DNA of 42,500 nucleotides from Chrysomallon squamiferum (lineage: Eukaryota > Mollusca > Gastropoda > Neomphalida > Peltospiridae): assembly GCA_012295275.1 (NCBI GenBank), contig CM022671.1, positions 22,795,322 through 22,837,821 of the forward strand. The letters are read 5' to 3'. The notes under the pieces were generated by a model that saw nothing but the letters and a program-made list of their open reading frames with translations, made no database searches and was not told the DNA's origin. The position numbers and the translations under genes are program-made. Shown here in pieces: positions 1 through 10,139 of the stretch (positions are counted from its first letter, which is position 1; every line of letters begins with the position of its first letter).

Positions 1-207
1 TATTATTATTATTATTATTATTAAATAAAGAAAAAACACAAAAGAACAAAATTATTAAAAATATAAATGAAGAGGAAATGCAGATGATAGAAAAGAAAAA
101 AAAAAAGGAAAAAAGCTTTTAACATTTTTATTCAATAAATAATCTAGATTATTCTGTGTTATTTTCCTTATGGTTTTAATGAAATGAATTTTCTTATTTT
201 TTTTAAG

Positions 208-408
208 GTTTTGAAAACATACCCAGTCAAGTGGCAGGCTTCGTACCCAGGGGAAATAATCCAGGCGAACTTGATCTCCTGTCACATTTCACACAGAGTG
301 AGTTAAGGAACTTACCACTGGCTGCAGCGTATGGTTTAGTAGCTGCAGAAGAAGCTGTTTCAATGGCTAACTGGAAACCACAGGATGAAAAAGACTTGGA
401 GAGGACAG
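208..408 (+). CDS. OXSM: OXSM (mitochondrial 3-oxoacyl-ACP synthase), internal exon 'A'
   Basis: This exon encodes part of the mitochondrial beta-ketoacyl-ACP synthase, which condenses malonyl-ACP with a growing acyl-ACP in mitochondrial type II fatty acid synthesis (the route that feeds lipoic acid). A T-rich tract ending in AAG precedes it and a GT donor follows at 409-410. The reading frame (codons from 210) gives IPSQVAGFVPRG, close to the IPxxVAxxVPRG stretch of animal OXSM, and ends in ERTG, just before the conserved GVAxG block encoded by the next exon. The exon starts with the last two bases of a codon and ends one base into the next. The true start codon lies upstream of the window, so the GTG at 231 is not a start. 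No stop or frameshift is visible in this exon. Family call is by recognition of conserved motifs, not by search. Confidence 0.85.
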
Positions 409-1695
409 GTACTGCTAATTAACACAGTGATTAATTAAAATTTAAACATATTAAAAAGCAATATTTTTTTTGAGATAAAACCAGAAGTGAATATTAGTTA
501 CAATTACATTTAGTTAAGTATATGGGACATATATTAGTTGAATTATTCTATAACAGATTATATATTAAATAAATAACAATATCCAACCATCTAGAAAAAT
601 TATTTTAGCAGCTTTATTTGATAATGTTGAAAGTTCTTTTCAAATTTTTCAGTGTAGAAAAGTTCCTTTGATATTTTAATGAAAATAAAATATATATAAT
701 TATTTTATATATATTCTGATATATATATAGTAACAACTCGATTCTTATTATTATTAGTTGTCCATCTTTAAGCTAAATTTTAACTCTTACAATAGCTATC
801 TGAAAACAAAGTTTAGTTTTGAAAAACAATTCACTTGAATATGACATAATTTGAAATCACAAATTTTTATCAATAAAACATTAGTGTAATTTAAAATACC
901 TTATTAAAGTTTCCAGTTGGTCATTGATTGAAGGTAGTATGATTATATGTTACTGGTTTCAAAGTAACAACAATTAACCAAACCCAAGAGTAAATAAGAT
1001 GCATTGCCTCGTTCCCTTAAAAATCAGCAAAACATCAAAATTGTTAGTGTAACAGTGTATTTTCTGTAAAATTGGAAAATGTATATATTTATTTATCATT
1101 ATTTTAAATGGTGGTGTTAATACATGTATTCAAACAATGATCATTTATATTTTGATAATATTTTTGCTGTACAGTTGAAGACTTAATTCTGAGAGCTCAG
1201 TCTTTTTTGTTAATTTGAAATTTACATCTTCAGTCATATAAATAGTGTGTGTGTGTGTGTACATATATATATACACACACACATACATTCATATATAAAT
1301 TTTTAAATATATATACAAAAAATAAGATTCCATAAAGGTATTTTTAAAATTCTTACGAAACAAAAATGCAGAAATCGTCTTTGAATTGTTTGTTTTTTAA
1401 AAAAAATAAAACAAACATTTTCAGTTTACAGTTAAATTTATAAATATGTTTTTATTTGAATGAGACACAGGAATGTTTTTTTTTTTTTTAAATTTAAATT
1501 TAAAACGACATTTTCAGTTTGAACTGAGACACAGGTTACCCTGTTTAACTGTTTGTGATACGTGTGTGTGTGAACTGAGACACAGGAATGTTTCAGGGGT
1601 TGACAGGGGATGTTAATCTGTTTGGACACGTGTGTGGGATAGTTAATCTGTTGGAGGAAATCAGTGAATGTGGGAATGACACAGGAATGTTTCAG
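409..1695 (+). other. OXSM intron (A to B)
   Basis: AT-rich intron with a GT donor at 409-410 and a TTTCAG acceptor ending at 1695. It holds a (GT)8 / (TA) / (AC)6 block at 1245-1284 that could fold on itself. Its last ~300 bases contain local duplications of a unit with the core GAGACACAGGAATGTTT, the last copies of which include the acceptor itself (see the exon B entry). No gene was seen inside it. Confidence 0.7.
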
Positions 1696-1700
1696 GGGTT
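1459..1700. repeat. Local direct duplications overlapping OXSM exon B acceptor
   Basis: The core (A/C)TGAGACACAGG or a close variant occurs at about 1459, 1523, 1575 and 1676. The last two copies extend through ACAGGAATGTTTCAGGGGTTG, which contains the exon B splice acceptor. GTTAATCTGTT also occurs twice (about 1612 and 1642), as does ACATTTTCAGTTT (about 1415 and 1508). The copies differ in length, so this is not a simple array but a short-range reshuffle of intron end and exon start. Confidence 0.75.
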
Positions 1701-1830
1701 GCTGTTGGACAGGGGATAGAGACAAATCGGGGGATGCGACAAAGGATACAAGCGAGTGAGTCCTCACTTTGTGCCAAAAATCCTCATCAACATGACAGCC
1801 GGCCACATCAGTATCAAGTACAAATTTCAG
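1696..1830 (+). CDS. OXSM: OXSM exon 'B', frame-disrupted
   Basis: After the TTTCAG acceptor, the frame continuing from exon A reads GVAVGQGI, the expected beta-ketoacyl synthase block. From 1741 to the donor at 1831 a different frame reads [15 protein letters not shown] and then [14 protein letters not shown], matching the family segment before the catalytic cysteine. Between the blocks there are 22 bases (1719-1740) where about 42-48 are expected, so the frames do not join and the downstream frame meets TAG at 1717-1719. A fragment that looks like the missing part, reading VNLLEEISE, lies at 1642-1668 upstream, within the duplicated patch. The exon is therefore either genuinely rearranged (pseudogene) or assembled from two haplotypes or mis-joined reads. 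Its identity as OXSM is solid; its integrity is not. Confidence 0.75.
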
Positions 1831-2377
1831 GTTATTATTGTTAATTAATTAATTACATCTTGGAAACAACAGCTCCCTATAGTTTGTTATTAAGATTATT
1901 GTGTGTAAGTAAAGATTTTGTATGTTAACAGGTCTGACAGAGTAAGCTGTTTGTTATTTGGGATTCCATTATTGGTTAACAACAAGGATATTTTTTTGTA
2001 TATGACTTTCATTAGTGGGGAAAGATGCATAATGAATGTTAATAAACCATCCGAGAATGTATAGATCCTGCAGTCACTGAACTAAGGTTTACTCTTTTTA
2101 ATAAATAAAACAGTTTTGTTTATGCGAATTTGTTAAGTTATATCTTGTTGTAAGTTACGTTGAGATAATTCTTATATATTCTTTTTATTAGTTGACATAA
2201 TAGTGCAGTTTTGTAATTTTTATATATTTATTTATATGAGTAATGCAAATTTCAAATAATACTTTAATTTAATTAAAATAAATAAATAAATAAATTAAAA
2301 AAAAACGATCAACCAAAAAAAACAATATATATATATATATTTATTATATTGTAGTGAAATCCATTTCACTTTCTCAG
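1831..2377 (+). other. OXSM intron (B to C)
   Basis: AT-rich intron of 547 bases, with GT donor at 1831 and an acceptor TTTCTCAG ending at 2377. It contains an (AAAT)n stretch near 2276-2300 and a short (TA)n run at 2327-2340. Nothing gene-like was seen in it. Confidence 0.75.
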
Positions 2378-3188
2378 GGTCCAAACCACAGTGTTTCCAA
2401 CAGCTTGTACCACGGGTCTTCATGCTATCGGTGATGCTTTCAGATTCATCCAGCGAGGTGATGCCGATGTCATGGTATCAGGAGGTGCAGAGGCTTGCAT
2501 TGGACCTTTGTCTTTTGCTGGCTTTGCCAGGATGAGAGCTCTGAGCACTAACTTCAACACGTCTCCAGAGGAATCATCAAGACCGTTTGACAAGGACAGA
2601 GATGGTTTTGTCATGTCCGAAGGAGCTGGTCTTGTGGTCCTGGAAGAACTGGAACACGCCAGATCGAGAGGAGCTCAGATCTACGGTGAAATCCTCGGAT
2701 ACGGACTCTCGGGCGACGCCACCCACATCACAGCTCCCGACGAGAATGGTAAAGGAGCGAGACTCTGCATGGCTGCGACGATCAGGGATGCCGGTGTCGA
2801 CGTTGCTGATGTTGGCTACGTCAATGCTCACGCAACATCGACTCCTCTTGGTGACCAAGCTGAGAGTCGGGCTGTTGTGAGCGTGTTTGGCGATTGTTGT
2901 AGGAATCTGTTTGTGTCGTCGACTAAAGGTTCTGTAGGACACTTGTTAGGAGCTGCTGGTAGTGTGGAGACGATATTCAGTGTTTTGGCCTGTCAGAGGG
3001 GACAGGTGCCCCCGACCCTGAACCTGCACAACCCGGACACTGGCTGTGATCTTAACTACGTTCCTATTAAAAGTGTGCCATGGGAGAGAAAGTCAGAAAG
3101 AAGAAGAAGAAGAAGAATTGCCATTTCTAACTCGTTTGGGTTTGGAGGAACGAATGCCAGTTTGTGTGTTGCTGAGTTCACAGAGTGA
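2378..3188 (+). CDS. OXSM: OXSM terminal exon 'C' (catalytic half of 3-oxoacyl-ACP synthase)
   Basis: This exon carries the C-terminal thiolase-fold half of the enzyme. The active-site cysteine is in TACTTG (codon 2406-2408), the first histidine in [11 protein letters not shown] (2829-2831), and the lysine and second histidine in [14 protein letters not shown] (2925-2927 and 2940-2942). The terminal GFGGTN motif is present and the TGA stop is 3186-3188. From 2391 the frame is open for 265 codons. The start is odd. The acceptor-defined frame reads GPNHSVS as in animal OXSM, but one extra base around 2397-2401 (GTTTCCAACAGC where GTTTCCACAGC would fit) shifts the frame just before TACTTG. This could be an assembly indel or a real inactivating mutation. 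Near the end an in-frame (AGA)6 run at 3099-3116 gives six arginines where relatives have fewer. Neighbouring exons on the same strand support one gene. Confidence 0.9.
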
Positions 3189-3345
3189 TGCGTTTTTGTT
3201 TCCTTCATTTTATACTGTTAATAATATTGTTATAGCAACCTCCCTTGTGTCTGTCCTGAAATTTACAATAGTTCAGTTAACCTTTAAAATAATTAATTAA
3301 TGAAAATAAGTTAATATAAACAAGTAATAGATAATTTGACAATAA
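3189..3345 (+). other. Probable OXSM 3' untranslated region
   Basis: Sequence after the OXSM stop. An AATAAA hexamer at 3341-3346, about 155 bases after the stop, is a plausible polyadenylation signal. The surroundings are so AT-rich that a chance hexamer is quite possible. Confidence 0.35.
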
Positions 3346-3346
3346 A

Positions 3347-5333
3347 TTAATTATAAAAATCGGTAAAAGAATGCTTTAGTAGAATGATATTTTAAGAAGT
3401 CTGTAATTTAAAGGAGAACGTTTTGTTTGTTGGTCAAATTGCTTGATGAGAAATGAACTGAAAGAATGATATGTATGCATGATAATATTGTTTTAATAAT
3501 ACAACTGTAAAAGTGATTAAAAATGCCCACCAGTGACGAAATATTTGTAATTAGCTGAATCCACTGAAATTAACCAAAGAAAAATAACATTTTATTAACC
3601 AAAGAAAAATAACATTTTATTAACCAAAGAAAATAACATTTTAATAAAAGTTACTTTTTAAAACAGTGTAGTGTATGGAAATATTCAGGTTTTTATCTAG
3701 ACTAAAAATACAAATTTTGTTTTGTCTGTTGTCAGTAATTGTAGTTATATTTGTAACATGATATTTTTGGTTTGTGAACTCACACGGTTTTTAATACGTA
3801 GCTAATACAATAACAAACAAAAAAAAAAAATAATAATAATAAAATAAATTTACAGACATAAAACAGATTCGACCCCGTATATCATTAACTTTGTCAGTTA
3901 TTACAAGTATATATGTAACAGGATCTGTATTTAAAAATGAATGAATTACAATGTTTTTTTCGTAGATACAAAAATAGTTGACATTTACTCCTGTCATGAA
4001 TGTCTTACCACAAATAATAATTATATAGAATATCTTTTTTTCTTCTTTCTGATATTTTATTCTTCTTCTTTTTTTTGTTATTTTATTTTTTTAATTGTCC
4101 CTTCATGTTTCTGTATTTCTTTCCATAATTAAGTCGTCATCACGTTTTGCCCATCCTATAAAAAATGGATTTTTAACCATAATTAATCATCTCGAAAAGC
4201 ACGCATCCATCTTTACGTGTACGTATGTAATTAAATAACGTCTGAAACGTAACAAAGATCGGAGACACGAAAACCTATACAACATTCTCACTCAGCCGTG
4301 TTTGACACCTGTATTAAAGCAAGTGACGATCGTGACTGCTAAATCATACTCAAATAAAAACCAAAGAACTGTGTTGCTTTTCTGTACTCCCACAACTGAA
4401 GATTTCAGGTGTGGTGAACTTTTAATACAAAATTATAACGTTTTTTTTGTTGTTTTTTTCGCTTAAAAAGAATTAACACGGTATCGCAACCGTGGTTCAG
4501 AAGCGTTCATTGTGCGTTTCAGATAATAGATAGGTAGATACCCCAGGGTACATTTAACTTAGAAAGATTTTTCAGTTTTAAACGAAAATGATTCTTTTGT
4601 TCACGTATAACTACAGAATAACCGTGATCTTCAATTGTTCATGTCAGTTTTACGCTTGAATTTATCAAAAATTGTTTTGAAACATTTAATCTGTCTGTCT
4701 GGCAAGTTAATATATATTATTAGCTTCATCTGGTGAACCTAAGCGGTACGTATCATGAACAGTACACATCAGAACGCTCGTAATTTTATCCTGTGATAAT
4801 TATTCAAAAGAACAATGTCTTGAGAGCCCACGAAATTTACCATGTTATCGAGAAAGAAAAGAATAAAAGGTAGACATTAATCTTCTTCTTTTTTTCATTC
4901 ATTTTTGTGAGTGTTATTTTGTGATTACTTGATGAATTTTAACTACATTTGCTAGACCTTTGGACGCAACAGTTTGTAAAATAAATATAATTATACTAAT
5001 CCCCTCAGACCCAGTAGTTTTTGAAACGACAACGTCATACATGTAATTACACACTAACCTATAGCAACTCTTATAGATATCCTTTGTGTTTCAGATAACT
5101 GCGGAGTCATCTAATTTGACAGCACTTTTAAAATTACTTATTAGCGTTACTTTTTTTTTTTTTTTTTTTTTTTATATATAAGTAACCAGTCTTGTTTCCA
5201 GTAGAGCAAACTTTAACAATAGTTTCGAGATTTTTGTCTTCAATCGTGTATTTATTCTTTTTAAGAAAATTGAGTCTATTCAGATGTCATATTTATATTA
5301 ATGTTTTGTCTAAGTTCCATTCAATCGAAAAAT
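3347..5333. other. Intergenic AT-rich stretch, no gene seen
   Basis: No coding pattern, RNA gene or recognised mobile element. It contains a three-copy minisatellite (3571-3644), short poly-A/poly-T runs and a poly-T of about 21 bases at 5153-5173. Open frames here are short and made of low-complexity residues. Confidence 0.6.
3571..3644. repeat. 25-bp minisatellite, 3 copies
   Basis: Three consecutive copies of a unit starting TAACCAAAGAAAAATAACAT and ending TTTAT. The first two are identical and the third lacks one A. There is no spacer between copies, so this is a tandem duplication and not a CRISPR-type array. Confidence 0.9.
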
Positions 5334-5421
5334 TATTACTACTACTACTATTACTACTACTACTACTTCAACTACACTACTACTACTACTACTACTACTA
5401 CTAATAATAATAATAATAATA
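5334..5421. repeat. Compound trinucleotide array (ACT)n / (AAT)n
   Basis: Interrupted (ACT)n running into (AAT)n. Frames through it give runs of Tyr, Leu or Thr and are not genes. Confidence 0.9.
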
Positions 5422-5770
5422 AAAAACAAAACAAAAACAACAAAACTATATGTTTTCATTATGGAACAAACACACCCAACATTTGATAGGCTATCATGCT
5501 AAAGTTACGTTGAATCCAGAAATAAGGTCATAAATTAAATGTTAACAATAAACAAGTAATTTGTGTTGTAATTAAACGACGTTAATTTAAACGTCTGTAG
5601 ACGGCGTACATTGGAGAACTGAATTTGAACAGTTCGGAAGACTTCGCGAAACTCGAGATTCTCGCTGGAATGTTAATACGAGTCATTCAGCTCGCTAATC
5701 GTTTACAGATCATTTACCTTTCTGTTCCTTGGGCGCCGAAGAAAATTTACTGTTTATAGAAAGATTTATC

Positions 5771-5784
5771 GCTCCCCCTAGCGG
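5771..5784 (-). promoter_or_regulatory. CTCF-like motif (weak candidate)
   Basis: On the minus strand the sequence reads CCGCTAGGGGGAGC, which resembles the CTCF core CCASYAGRKGGCR with about two mismatches. It sits in a ~200-bp patch (5580-5790) of more complex, higher-GC sequence inside AT-rich DNA. Binding is inferred from the motif only. Confidence 0.25.
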
Positions 5785-6288
5785 GATATTGGTCAACTAG
5801 TGTTTTATTTTTTATTTTTTTTTAAATAAAAATATTCTGCTATGTCATGACACTATAGAAAAATACATGTTCAAGGTGAAATCTGTCGTCCTCGTGATAC
5901 AGTGACACGTATTAAGTAAAGGAAAGTGAAACTGTTAATTATGAACAGGAGATTACTTTTAAAATATATCTGTGTGCTGTATTCATTAACTTTTAACCAG
6001 ACAAGGAAGGACAAAAATATTTTGTTTAATTTAATAATATATATATTTTGAATCTGCAGTTTTAACACGTCAAATAGTGAGAACCACACTGAATAAGAAA
6101 CTCGTTAACGCCATACTGTGGATTAGTCTATATTACCAGAATCAAGGGATCAATCGTTGAAGTCGCATATTTCTTAGCCATTACATTCTACGGTTTTAAG
6201 ACCTTTCCTTAAACTTAACGTTACAGAAAAACTTAAGCGATTAAATCTCTAATTACATCACACACTAATCAAACATGGGATTGTAAGT

Positions 6289-6570
6289 CCAGGAAATGCG
6301 TGCTTGACACTAATGTAGTCCAGTCGGAGAGGTGAATGGAGATGGTCCAATATATGAATTATTTCGCAAATTCTTTTGTCCATTAACTGAAAATGTACAG
6401 TGAATCGAAATCAGGCGTACTTGATATGAATCAGGTCCAGTGGGGATGCTGATTACAAGTGTATGAATTAATTATCTATTTACATGTTTATCAGGCCTGA
6501 CGTCACAGGAGCACCCAAGACAGGCGTACATGACATTAATACAGGCTAATCAAAGTGTTGATTTTTTTGC
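6289..6570. repeat. Degenerate ~110-117 bp tandem repeat, about 2.5 copies
   Basis: Related blocks begin near 6291, 6410 and 6519, each with a CAGGCGTACTTGA-like start (CGTGC at 6299, CGTAC at 6416, CGTAC at 6525). The first two share a GTCCAGT block and TATGAATTA further on. The third copy is cut short. A perfect TGACGTCA lies at 6498-6505 between copies two and three. Confidence 0.55.
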
Positions 6571-6880
6571 TTTCAAGGTTGCAATAAGACGCAGTATTTC
6601 ACCGTTGCTATCTGGTGTTTGGAAGATAATTACCGACTGTTAATTTGACGTGTTTGATTCATAGCTACAGGGATGAATGCTGGTCTTTGTTATCTCTTCA
6701 TTACTGCTGGGGCATGTTATTTTGTTTGCTTCAAACTGGTGTGAAAGAGGAGTGTCTTATGGTGGGTGTGTATATGTGTGTGTTTCTGTGTGCGAACGTG
6801 AGAAAGATGAAAACAAGAATAAAAAGGTAGGAAAAGGAGAAAAGAAGAATGAAAGAGAGAAAAAGAAATACACACACATA

Positions 6881-6883
<3 letters not shown>

Positions 6884-6951
<68 letters not shown>
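6884..6951. repeat. (GA)34 microsatellite
   Basis: Uninterrupted GA dinucleotide tract. Long open frames on both strands across it (Arg-Glu or Ser-Leu runs) are artefacts of the repeat. Confidence 0.98.
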
Positions 6952-6954
<3 letters not shown>

Positions 6955-7270
6955 AAATATAAAAAGAAAACAAATTGATGTCTTGCGCATGGAATAGTTA
7001 TATATATATTTTTAAGAAACCCCAGACAAAACAACAACTATCCCATCCCAAAGAACAAACAAAACAGAGCAAAGAAACAAACAATAAACAACTAATAAAA
7101 ATAATATTAAAATGTAAAAAATTTAGAATGAGAAAACATACGAAACAAATACCGCCCCAGTGTAGGGCAGACCATTATTAATCCTTTTATTATTACATAA
7201 GTAACTGTTAACGATTATATTTCAGAATAAAATATTTATTTATTAGAAAACAGTTACCTTCTACTCACCG

Positions 7271-7297
7271 ATAATTATCAGTATAATTAATAAAATA

Positions 7298-7339
<42 letters not shown>

Positions 7340-7378
7340 TATTAAAAATGAAGTATCTTAAATAATTATACTGATAAT
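7271..7378. repeat. Imperfect palindrome around a (TA)n core (foldback, MITE-like)
   Basis: The left arm begins with ATTATCAGTATAATTAAT and runs to TTTTAATATA. The right arm begins TATATTAAAA and ends with AATTATACTGATAAT, the reverse complement of the left outer arm. The arms are ~35-40 bases with mismatches near the inner part, and the centre is (TA)n at about 7303-7333. It could be a relic of a small foldback element or simply a cruciform-prone AT-rich palindrome. No target-site duplication was established. Confidence 0.6.
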
Positions 7379-8014
7379 ATATATATATTATGACGAATAG
7401 TCATGCAATTGTAATCTACACCGTATTAAAAAAAAAATGTACTGATTACGTGTTCGTGCACTTCGACAGTGTCAAAGTTATTATTAAAACGGATGAATGA
7501 CACAGTCCACTTAACAAAAGTGTTTACTAGAGCAGCTATTGATCTCGGGATCAATTCATGTCTGCGGACCAATTGATTTTTCCAGACAGCGTCCTTTATC
7601 AGCTGTATCAACAGACGTATGATGTGCGTGTGTCTGGGGGAAAAACGGATGTATATATATATATATATTTAAAAAAACTATATATTGCCAGAATGTTCCA
7701 AGAACATTTGTCAGCTAATTTGCTCGTACATCATTCATTAATGTTACCATCTGTTTGACACCTGATAATCGCTGATTAAACCAACATTCCTCTACTGCTT
7801 TTTCTCTTTTTATTAGCGATCAGAGACATACCACCACTAAAAGTTCTGCGACGTAAAAAACGTATACGATAATGATGATGATGATGTGATGTATGTATGT
7901 ATGTAGTTACACTAAACTGTTCAGCGAGTGGCAATCTCTGTGATCTACAGAAGTTCATACGAGGTCGTCTATATTAATAAAATAAAAAATAAGGTTTTTC
8001 TGTATTCAGCCTTC

Positions 8015-8015
<1 letters not shown>

Positions 8016-8046
<31 letters not shown>

Positions 8047-8153
8047 TAAGGATTCCATTTTTCACATACCAGGTTCGATCACGAAGGTATTGGACTAATA
8101 TCATGTGAACTCACGAGTTAAACATATACGAATGTATGTATTTATGTGTACGT

Positions 8154-8198
<45 letters not shown>
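8016..8198. repeat. Poly-T (8016-8045) and (GT)n (8156-8198)
   Basis: A 30-base T run, then ~110 bases of complex sequence with a lone GGTTCGATC B-box-like word near 8072, then a 43-base GT tract preceded by ACGTACGTG. The B-box-like word has no convincing A box next to it, so no tRNA or SINE is called. Confidence 0.85.
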
Positions 8199-8199
<1 letters not shown>

Positions 8200-8621
8200 A
8201 TGATAGTTAATTTAAAATGAAGTGACAATTGAACATTTTATACTGTAAACAGATACAAAAAATGTTCGTTCTTTAATTTAATAAGACAAAACGGTTTAAC
8301 CAAAGAATGAACATAATTATTAAAAATTAAAACTAAGATGATGTAATTAAATTATTTTTTTTTTTTATTATACGAGCGACATTCACCTTTATATGTATCG
8401 AAAATGTTTGCTTGTTTGTTGGCTTTATTTATTTATTTATTTTTATTTTTTTTTCCATTTTTCATTTTTAAAATTTATAATGAAATAAATTTAATCTTAA
8501 AAGATGCATTCTGAATTCTTTATCCGTCCCTGATCATTAAATTTTATCTTTTCAGATATAAAATGTTTTAAAGGTTGCGTTAGAAAGAATGTCTGTGAGC
8601 AGCAAGGCTTGAAATAAATAA

Positions 8622-8652
8622 ACCCTACCCTACCCAACCCTACCCTACCCTA
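8622..8652. repeat. (CCCTA)n short array
   Basis: About six near-perfect copies of the pentamer CCCTA, with one CCCAA variant. It is close to but not the same as the animal telomere unit CCCTAA. Confidence 0.85.
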
Positions 8653-8699
8653 TATATATCTATATATCACACGAAAAATGCATCTACTGATTATATTTT

Positions 8700-9813
8700 A
8701 ATCAAATTCTTATGTTATTTGAACATACGTCTTTAGAAACGTGATTAATGTCAAATGCAAACAGTTTTCATTCTTTCATTAAACCACATTGGACCAGTTT
8801 CCTTTACGGTGATAAACGAAATGTATACTTTTACAAAACAAGGTAATTAAGAGACTTTGATTACTTTTCTGAATAATGGTTATTACACGTGGGTACGTAC
8901 AAAGGTTCACGCAGTAAGACTGTACACGTAGCAGAGCAGCTTCGAGTCAGCCGTGTACACTTCTAAGACTTATTAATTCCGTGATTAAAAGCGGATTTCG
9001 TGCTTTTGCGAACTCGGCTGACGCCACACGGAGTATCGAATTTAACGAAGAGAAACCAGTGTACGACATTTTTACGAAAAATGACCAATCGATGACAGTG
9101 TAACATTCTAATGACGACCATGATGCGCCATAAGTAGGTCTGCTTGACACGGTTTCTTTCTTTCTTTCTTTTCTTTTCTTTTCTTTTCTTTTTGATGGGG
9201 ATTGACTTGTTAACTAGTGAATGTGGGCAGATTAGGAAAGGTCATTCGTCCGCGAGCAAATGACAAGAGACTCACATGAAATGATTCGATACGACCGTGC
9301 CCGACTTCATCGAACAGTTCTTTCCTCCACTGACATAGTTCGTTTGTTATAAGCGGATCACAATGATCTTTCTGGATACGACTTCCTCGATTGTCACTCG
9401 TAATCCAGTACACACTGTAACTTGTTTACCAGACGCAGAAGCTGTTGTGTCTGATTCAGATGAAATACGATAACATTCAGAGCGCTTTGTTCCCGAGCAG
9501 TTAGCTATTGGTGCATGTGTACAAGGAAGTAGACTATCATAAAAATAAATAAAATAAAAAAAAAATAAATAAAAAAAAAAAAAAAAAAAGATTCTTCTTC
9601 TTCTTTAAATAAAGCTTTGAAACTGGTTAAATGTAGATTTAAAAATATATAACTCAAAATATATAAAAATATGTGTCTCTGTTATTCAGTTGGTCTTGTT
9701 CTTCCGTTTGTCAGCTAATTTGTCCAAGCCTTCATCATATGTTAAAAGCATAATATATAATTATATTTTCATTCACATATGTAAACATGACCCATAATAT
9801 ATAATTATATTTT

Positions 9814-9815
<2 letters not shown>
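8700..9815. other. Intergenic, mostly complex sequence, no gene seen
   Basis: 8880-9500 is richer in GC and CpG than its surroundings and has two short minus-strand open frames (67 codons each) without any family resemblance. It includes a (TTTC)n/(TTTTC)n tract at 9153-9193 and an A-rich tract at 9549-9589. It could be non-coding regulatory sequence or the decayed remnant of a repeat; I cannot tell which. Confidence 0.5.

Positions 9816-9901
<86 letters not shown>
9816..9901. repeat. (GA)43 microsatellite
   Basis: Uninterrupted GA tract of about 86 bases flanked on the left by two copies of CATAATATATAATTATATTT separated by about 30 bases. Confidence 0.98.
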
Positions 9902-9903
<2 letters not shown>

Positions 9904-10139
9904 TTTCTAACAAAAAAATTTGTCCGCATTTTACAATTTTCTAAATTACCCAAAAATATAGACTTTTTTAAACTGATATTTTTATTTTTTTATTTTAGAT
10001 ATTTTATTTATTTATTTATTTATTTATTTTTGTTAAACGTTTAATCCACCCCTTTCTTACAATCGCTCCATCTCGCTGAAATTTTAGTTCAGAATACGTC
10101 ATTGTGTGTTGTTTTTACTTCACTAGTTGTGATGTAAAC

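Noticed and set aside
231-422. Open frame starting at GTG 231 as an independent small gene
   Set aside because: It is the interior of an OXSM exon; a splice acceptor precedes it, a donor lies at 409, and the last residues are intron.
3571-3644. Possible CRISPR-like repeats
   Set aside because: Three adjacent copies without spacers in a eukaryotic genome; an ordinary minisatellite.
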